Source: Stictocephala bisonia
Lineage: Eukaryota; Arthropoda; Insecta; Hemiptera; Membracidae
Direction of reading: 5' to 3'
DNA length: 64,000 nucleotides
Assembly (NCBI GenBank): GCA_035578905.1
Contig: JAQJVL010000255.1
Location: 372,001 to 436,000 of the forward strand
Shown in pieces: positions 57,740-64,000 of the stretch. The translations under genes were made by a program, and so were the position numbers. Under the pieces are notes generated by a model, which saw nothing but the letters and a program-made list of their open reading frames with translations, was not told the DNA's origin and made no database searches. The number at the start of each line of letters is the position of its first letter. The first letter of the stretch is position 1.

Positions 57740-58110
57740 GTCTCCAATGTACTTATATCGGTGGAGGGAGGGTCATCACCAGTATACTTTAATGGGTGGA
57801 GGGAGGGTCATCACCACTGTACTTATATGGGTGGAGGGAGGGTCATCACCACTGTACTTATATGGGTGGAGGGAGGGTCACCACCACTATACTTTAATGG
57901 GTGGAGGGAACGTCATCACCACTGTACTTAAATGGTTGGAGGGAGGGTCATCACCATTGTACTTTAATGGGTGGAGGGAGGGTCATCACCACTGTACTTT
58001 ATGGGTGGAGTTAGGGTCACCACCATTGTACTTTATGGGTGGAGTTAGGGTCACCACCAAACGTACATGAGTGAGTAGGAGGGTTATAACCACCTTACAT
58101 GTATGGGTAG
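57740..58110. repeat. 35-36-bp G-rich minisatellite, about ten units
   Basis: Units of gggtggagggagggtcatca and ccactgtacttatat repeat every 35-36 bases (actgtac at 57816 and 57851). Related to the arrays at 17 kb and 50.9/54.3 kb. The reading frames here are repeat artefacts. Confidence 0.93.
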
Positions 58111-58960
58111 GGGAATGTATTTACTTATTCTGTGTACATTGTGCCAACTATTACGTTTCATCAGTACAATTAATTATGTAAATTCAACTGTTCTTGTAAA
58201 GGTGTATATTCGTATAGAATAAATTTATATTAGTATAGTGTCCTTTTAAAGTTGTGAGTTCATGTACAATAAGTTAGGATGTATGGAGGGTCCACTTATC
58301 TGTACCCAATTATACTTAATACCTTGCTTGAGAAATTATAGAAAACAGTTATTAATAAAATGTTATAGGTAATATTGACTTAATGAAGATTCAGTTTCCT
58401 AATTAATTTAGGATAAAGATTGATCTAGTGTTAGTGAAATGCCAATTGGGATTTAAGATAGTGTATTTAAAGGATTTAAATTTAGATAATTTCATTAAAC
58501 TAGTGTAAAAATAAACAAGTAAATCATAATAAATTTACTCAGAGTAAAGTTAAGAAGGTTCTTTTAAATAAAAATAAACTTTTCAAAAACATCTTCTCGC
58601 TGAGACAGTCTTTACCCTGTTTCAGTGTTTCCCGACAACTCAATTTCGGCTCTGCTCTTTCGCTCCGGTGTCCGAAATCGAGGTACCTACTTATCTATTT
58701 TTCCTCAAGTCACGGACAAAAATTATTTTTTTCAAAAGTTCATAGATTGAATATTTTCAAAGGGGGCAATCTCTTTCTATTAAAATAATTACATACTTTC
58801 AATTAATAATTAAATTTCAAAAACTGTAATAACAGTTTTTATAATTAGCCTGATCTAAGAGAAAAAAATCAAATAATATAATATCCCTTCTTCAATTACA
58901 GTAAGCTGAGATAGATAAAAATTCTAATTGTTTACAATTATTTTGAATAAAACATTTAAA

Positions 58961-59178
58961 TATATATAAAAAGAACCACACTTAGCAATATTTTCTTGAT
59001 GTTTTTAATGTTTATAATCGATTTCGGTCTCGAAAGACCATCATCAGTTTAACATAGAATACAAATAGGGTTATATATTCTATGTTAAACTGATGATGGT
59101 CTTTCGAGACCGAAATCGATTTTAAACATTAAAAACATCAAGAAAAGATTGCTAAGTGTGGTTCTTTTTATATATATA
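58961..59178. mobile_element. Long palindrome with hammerhead-like core, Penelope-type
   Basis: Arms 58961-59061 and 59072-59178 are inverted copies with one or two differences around a ~10-base loop. In the + arm: ATGTTAAA (59082-59089), CTGATGA (59090-59096), one T, hairpin GGTCT-TTCG-AGACC (59098-59111), GAAA (59112-59115), self-complementary ATCGAT (59115-59120), then TTAAACAT which pairs with the first block at 7 of 8 positions. This is the order of a type I hammerhead ribozyme except for one extra base before stem II. Such motifs are known from Penelope-like elements and retrozymes. Whether it cleaves is unknown. Confidence 0.7.
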
Positions 59179-61354
59179 TAAATATTAAGCAATCTAATAG
59201 CTAAAAATGTCAAACAAAAAAAAAACATTTAAAACTTATGTTTTTTATAACTTCTTGTTACTTTAAATTGAAAACATTTACTATGATTATTTAAGTATTT
59301 ATGCATTTGTTTATTATTCAAAATTGTATTTTGAATGATTTTTTATTAAATTAAACTATTTAGATCCAATTTAAAATTGTTAATATATATTTAGTTATAT
59401 TTTTATTGAGTTACTGTGTAAAATATTAAAATATATATTAAATTTGTAATTAACAGTAAAACTCTGCAACTTAGTGAAAGTATTAAATTAAAATTATCAT
59501 GAATTAATTTTTCTAAGGGAGTGTTCTTGTTTTTATTGGGTCAATAGATAAATCCAAGTCCAACTTTATGGATTCTGAAATATTGAAACATTAAAGATAA
59601 CAGAGACATAAATCAATTTAAATGTAAGGAAATCTGAATAGTAGGGAACATTACGACTAAAAGCACATGTAAAGAAAATCTAATATGTTGAAACCTATTT
59701 TTTTAAAGAATTGTTACTCCACTTCAGAAAAAAGGTTATCTCGGCTTTCAGAATATTTCAATTTAAAAATAACTTATTGAGGAGATTTGTATAGGTTTTT
59801 GCCGTTACATTTTAATTGTGAAAGTTTTTAGCAATCTTCTATAATTTAATAGGAAAACTAAGCCATTTTGATTTGATAAAACTCTTAACTGTTTAAAGAA
59901 AAGTGACATTTAAATAGGCCCAAATAGGAGCAAGTGTGATATAGGATAGACATAGTTTACATATATAGAATATAAACATACAAAATATAAAGGATACCTA
60001 TAAAATGTTGCATGGTACCGTTTGAATATTTGCATGAGTACTTTATGATGTAGATAATCAGAAGTTTATTTTGAATATATATTGAAATAACATTTTAGAC
60101 TGCCCAAAAGTTTATAAGTTGATAAATGTATTTATTTATCAAAGACCTGGGTCATGTGATAATTTTGAAGATTAGACAGTTCAACTTATGGGCAGTTAAC
60201 AGTTTAGATGTATTCGTTTGTCAAAGACTTGGGATATACAGCTGTTTGGATGAAGACAAAAACAGTCTGCCCATCTTGCAGATATTAAATATTTAATTTT
60301 TTGGAGATGATTTAATTTGATTTGATTTGGCATTCCTAGTGAACTGTGTCATAAGAAAAAAATAAAAAAAATAGTAATAACTAGTGCCATAAGCAATTAA
60401 TTGAAGCTTTCATTACAGGATTAAGTGTTTTTACATACTTCTTTTACACAGTGTTACCTTATAGGCATTTCAGATACTGTATAACTTTTTATTTCAATTT
60501 TTTAAATAATATTTTGTACATACCTACAGAGTCATTTCACTTTAATTTCAAATATCGCTTCAGATATGTTTAGTTATATTAAGTTTGTTAGGTATCAACC
60601 TTCAAATGTCATATTAAATTGCTTTAACAAGTTTTTCCAATTTTTTTATGAACAAAAATTGTCATGATTCACATAACTTCTATACAGTTAGTACTGTTTT
60701 CACTTTAGAAATATTTATTTTTCAAATGCCTTTTTTTAAGAATAAGAATTATCTAGATTTATAGATAAATGAGACATTGTTTTAGCTTGTATAACACTTT
60801 TAAAGGCATTTTTTATTAAAGTATATATATTTGTAAGGGTCTGGGTTTTATTATAATCTTGAATCTATCAGTGCTGTCAAAACTTCCTAACTTACAGAAA
60901 TTGTAGAAATCACTTTAAATTCGTTTGTCTGTCAATAGCGTGGGCAATTTTAAATTGTATGATATACCATCACTAACAGTGTAGTCTGACCACCTTATGG
61001 CACTTAAGTTGTATTTATCTGGCAAAGTCCTACATATAATGTCATTCTCATTTGGACTTTATCTAAGTGATCAAATGTTAAATAAGTTTTCTTCATAAAC
61101 ATGACCAACAAACTCTTTCTACTCTATTATAGATGTACGTTATAAGTGCTTTAATAATATTTTATTATAGTATTAGCTTGACATTAACATCATCGTAGGC
61201 TGTTGCATGTGTTTATTGAGATGTAGTTGTAATTGGCTTTTCTACAATAATTAAAATCTGTTTACTCAAATGGGAAGTGCCTCAAATATATAGTTAGTTG
61301 CCATGACTTGACTCTGCTGATTGTGCAAACGCTACATCGGTGCCTTTGTTCCAG

Positions 61355-61588
61355 AAGCCCCTGGTGCGGCAGCCTGGAGACTCCTTAACACTAGAGAAGA
61401 TGCACTGTCAAGTGCACATGCAACAACCGAAACGACCGCACTTTTGTCGCTCGTGGCTCTCCAAGTTTCCAACACGTTCAAAACGTATTGACGTAATATC
61501 TCGCATCACATTCCCTCTGGTGTTTGCTTTGTTCAACATCACCTACTGGTCGACTTACTTGTTCAGGGAAGACAAGGATGGTGATTAG
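61355..61588 (+). CDS. GluCl: GluCl last coding exon: M3-M4 loop end, M4, stop
   Basis: After acceptor ttccag the frame reads KPLVRQPGDSLTLEKMHCQV then HMQQPKRPHFCRSWLSKFPT and RSKRIDVISRITFPLVFALF, followed by NITYWSTYLFREDKDGD and TAG at 61586-61588. M4 is the segment from about ISRITFPL to YLF. The block KFPTRSKRIDVISRITFPLV is nearly invariant in insect GluCl, as is YWSTYLFRE. The stop sits at the usual place just after M4. With one Cys-loop exon, the coding exons of the window sum to 1110 bp, i.e. 369 amino acids plus stop; insect GluClα proteins are about 450 residues, so roughly the first 80-90 residues are missing upstream. Confidence 0.97.
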   Translation, partial: KPLVRQPGDSLTLEKMHCQVHMQQPKRPHFCRSWLSKFPTRSKRIDVISRITFPLVFALFNITYWSTYLFREDKDGD

Positions 61589-62525
61589 ATTCAAGCTGTA
61601 CCGTCACCAAATGGACTCTTTTGGAGCCTGAAAACCCACTCATTGCTTACTTTTACAATGGCTCAATGGACCGGCTTTTCTACTTTTTTTATACAGTTTA
61701 TGACTCATGTCGTTTCTGTAATTTGATATTTACGATTGCTTCAGTCCTTTGTTTCCTTACCCACTAGCTCTTTAGTTGGTGAACAAGTTCAAAGCCTTTT
61801 GCTCTGGACATAGTCGAGTAAACACATTTTTGAAAGGTTATGTTCGAGTGTAATGTTAAGTATATGATGCCTCACTAGTATAGATAGTCATGTATAACGG
61901 AGTGGTTAGGGTACATAAAGTGATGTAATTAGTGTATCTGTTATGTTACAAATAGTGAATGAATTTCTCAGGTGTAACCAACCATATACCAGAGTATGGC
62001 ACAGTTCTCCCCACACACATATCTAGTTTAGTTACGTTGAGTTCTGAAACTGAGGAAACGGTAGTATTTTTTGCATGATCACTGTGATAGTAGTGTTTTA
62101 AACAAGATCCCTCATCTAGTGTCGGTATACATTTGTGGTAACAACAACTATTTTTTCTATGATAAATTATTTATCAGTGGAACTGCCTCCCTTGAACATT
62201 GTATGCACTAAACATAGGTGTTTTATTTGCTTCAGAACTCAAGTTTTATAAGACCATAACAATCGTTTAAACTGGCCTGTTAGGAGAGTACGAATGAAGG
62301 TTTACATAGTGAACTCAGTCAATTTTTTGGGACTAAAATAACAATTTACAGTTAACAAAATTGTTTTGATCAGTCCTTAAAAATGAAGTATCAAAAATAG
62401 TTAGTTATATACAACTGGCGCACAGTCAGTTGTTTATTAAACTTAAGCATTTTGTTGGCAGTCATGAAAATGAAATTATACTAAATTAGTAAAAGCTCAA
62501 AAAGCCTAATACATGATTAAATGAT

Positions 62526-63389
62526 AATAAATAGTCAATAACAAGTGTTAGTCTTGGTTAATATCGGCCAGTTTATTTCAATCGTGTTACTTGCACCTAT
62601 ATTGATCTGTTTTATATTATTATTAACATCTAGTATTTTGTTTTTGTTTTTCAGTTATTCTTTTTATAGTTAAACTATTTAGCAATTTTTGAAGTTATAC
62701 TTCTTTGCGCCCGTTAGACACTTTGGGATGGGATGTTGGATAGTGTAAATTATTACACATTAATAAAAGCTTATTGAAAGTTTTCATTCTTAAAAATCAA
62801 TGTCTCATTTTTTAAGTTGTAATATGTTTCTTTCATAGTGTTTGTATAATTATTTTGCATATCGCCTGTCTTCTTGTTTTTATTTAGCTCTAGATTTGCA
62901 GATTTGGCGTGTGTCAATGAAAACGTTGTTTGTACTAACATTAAATTCATGTTCAGTCATTCTCTGCAGATCTAGTGTTAGTAAATTACAACGTATTAGT
63001 TTGCTTAAACATTACTTTAGATGTCGTGCTTAAGAACGCCTGCATTTTGTTCTGTACTATTTTACTTGAATGTACATAGGATTCAGTTAGCACCTTTTAT
63101 CACACTCCAACAGTTTCCACAGCCGTCTTCAACAACTCAGAAATATACTGTTTGTGAAAACATTCAATTTTCATCACAAATAATTTGAGGTAATTGGTTT
63201 TGCACAAGTTTGTTACTTGAAAAGTGAGTTTTTTTTTAAAGTGAAGAAAAGTTAGGATTACAGTTCACATTCTAGATTAAATTTAGCTTATAAAACTGAA
63301 GTATTCCCTTTTAACCCCCAAAGTGATTAACTATAAAGTCTTTAGTGCTAGCCCCTTTTCCAGTAACCCATAAATATGTTTGTAATAAA
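62526..63389 (+). promoter_or_regulatory. Candidate GluCl poly(A) signals
   Basis: AATAAA at 62526-62531, 62762-62767 and 63384-63389 downstream of the stop codon. In AT-rich DNA these occur by chance, so the call is weak. Confidence 0.25.
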
Positions 63390-63822
63390 ATAAAAGATAT
63401 AAGCAAATACCTGAAATATAACATATTACATATCAATATGTTCACAATGAAACTCTACACATTATTGTAAAGCATCAAAAGACTTTACTGAATTTATCCA
63501 TGAGATAGCTTGGTATCAGCAACAACAGAAAATCAATTTTAAAAATATACATTTTTCAAGCTTCATTATAATGTTTTGAAAATGTATCATTAAAATTCCA
63601 AAATATACTAAATTTTCAAAATTTTCTTGAGGATAAAATGATACATAATAATATTACCCTATTCATAAAACTATTTTTGGTTTGACAAAAATATGTGCTA
63701 GGTTCATAAAGGCAGAAAAAAACGTATTCATGTTGAGAACAAAATTCAAGTTTGGATGGTTAAGATAGTTTGGATCTTAGCTCGCTCATTTTACTATAAT
63801 AAAATCACCCTAATAAATAATA

Positions 63823-64000
63823 AATTGGTCGGTAGCGTAGTTGGTTCAATCCCAGCTTCATGCGCTAAAGGTTCTCAGTTCGATCCCAATCAGAGTTAAT
63901 ACATTTTGAGAAGGATCAGCTGATAATCACCGGCTGTTCATTTGTCATTGGGCTATTAATTAATGACACTTTCTAAGGAATAGTCGGCCTTAGTTTGTAA
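63823..64000 (+). mobile_element. tRNA-like SINE, cut by the window edge
   Basis: A-box-like TCGGTAGCGTAGTTGG at 63828 and B box CAGTTCGATCCC at 63876-63887, followed by a unique-looking body (accggctgttcatttgtcat). The stems of a tRNA do not form well, so a tRNA-derived SINE is the better reading. Confidence 0.55.

Larger units (their letters stand above)
40472..61354 (+). other. GluCl intron (20.9 kb)
   Basis: Donor gtcagt, acceptor tttgttccag. It carries most of the mobile elements of the window (Penelope-like element, foldbacks, SINE, palindromes, ZMYM1-like hAT, LINE 3' end, minisatellites), each listed separately. 43000-43750, 46370-47220, 47590-48300, 48890-50880, 55620-57740 and 59180-61350 show nothing that I can support beyond AT-rich DNA and short homopolymers. 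Insects vary by splicing near this M3-M4 loop position, but no extra exon was recognised. Confidence 0.7.
61589..64000 (+). other. 3' UTR and downstream flank of GluCl
   Basis: No further gene is recognised after the stop. AATAAA hexamers at 62526-62531, 62762-62767 and 63384-63389 are candidate poly(A) signals; which one is used cannot be told from sequence in such AT-rich DNA. A tRNA-like SINE head begins near 63823 and runs to the window edge. Confidence 0.5.

Noticed and set aside
57668..58070. Two reading frames of 87 and 128 codons with a repeated GWREGHHH-like pattern
   Set aside because: Translation of the 36-bp minisatellite in two frames; no sign of selection for protein.

Overview
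The window is insect genomic DNA. It is AT-rich and dense in transposable elements, and it carries the 3' two thirds of one recognisable host gene on the + strand: a glutamate-gated chloride channel (GluCl, a Cys-loop ligand-gated ion channel). No other host gene could be recognised. The order of insect is not settled by what I can see; the mix of hAT, IS630/Tc1/mariner, Jockey/CR1-like, Penelope-like and SINE remnants in introns of up to about 21 kb fits a large-genome insect such as a hemipteran, but that is a guess.

GluCl layout. Exons are at 8353-8422, 14626-14779, a pair of near-identical 83-bp exons at 26649-26731 and 26784-26866, then 38035-38169, 40038-40471 and 61355-61588 (stop at 61586-61588). 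With one member of the 83-bp pair the reading frame is continuous for 369 codons plus stop and covers most of the extracellular domain, the Cys-loop, the second Cys pair, M1-M4 and the C-terminus. The signal peptide and N-terminal exons lie upstream of base 1. The two 83-bp exons both encode the Cys-loop, share the same splice phases, sit 52 bp apart, differ at 13 bases but only 2 amino acids, and would shift the frame if both were included. They look like mutually exclusive exons.

Intron and flank contents. 1-8352: a palindromic retroelement fragment (810-1067), a pyrimidine-rich minisatellite, a ~590-bp repeat in tandem (3470-4650), and an 86-bp tandem repeat (6530-7400). 8423-14625: an antisense mariner fragment (8930-9700) and a 3.1-kb hAT transposon (10722-13808) carrying a nested SINE. 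14780-26648: a Penelope-like 3' end, a 36-bp minisatellite, a LINE (17830-23890) split by an IS630-type transposon (20051-22420), a sequence gap, and a gypsy pol fragment enclosed by inverted repeats (25478-26226). 26867-38034: a LINE tail, a 135-bp satellite (31748-32630) and a DD41D-type mariner-like element with a gag fragment inside it (35473-37815). 40472-61354: a Penelope-like element with a TTAA-flanked MITE, a large foldback (45535-46364), tRNA-like SINE, two long palindromes (48344-48646, 58961-59178), a ZMYM1-like hAT inserted in a minisatellite (50966-54319), a LINE 3' end and a further minisatellite.

Most unusual signals: (1) the duplicated Cys-loop exon; (2) palindromic Penelope-related insertions whose arms contain a hammerhead-ribozyme-like core with a self-complementary stem III; (3) a gypsy pol fragment held between inverted repeats; (4) an intron-like gag fragment within a mariner-type transposase.
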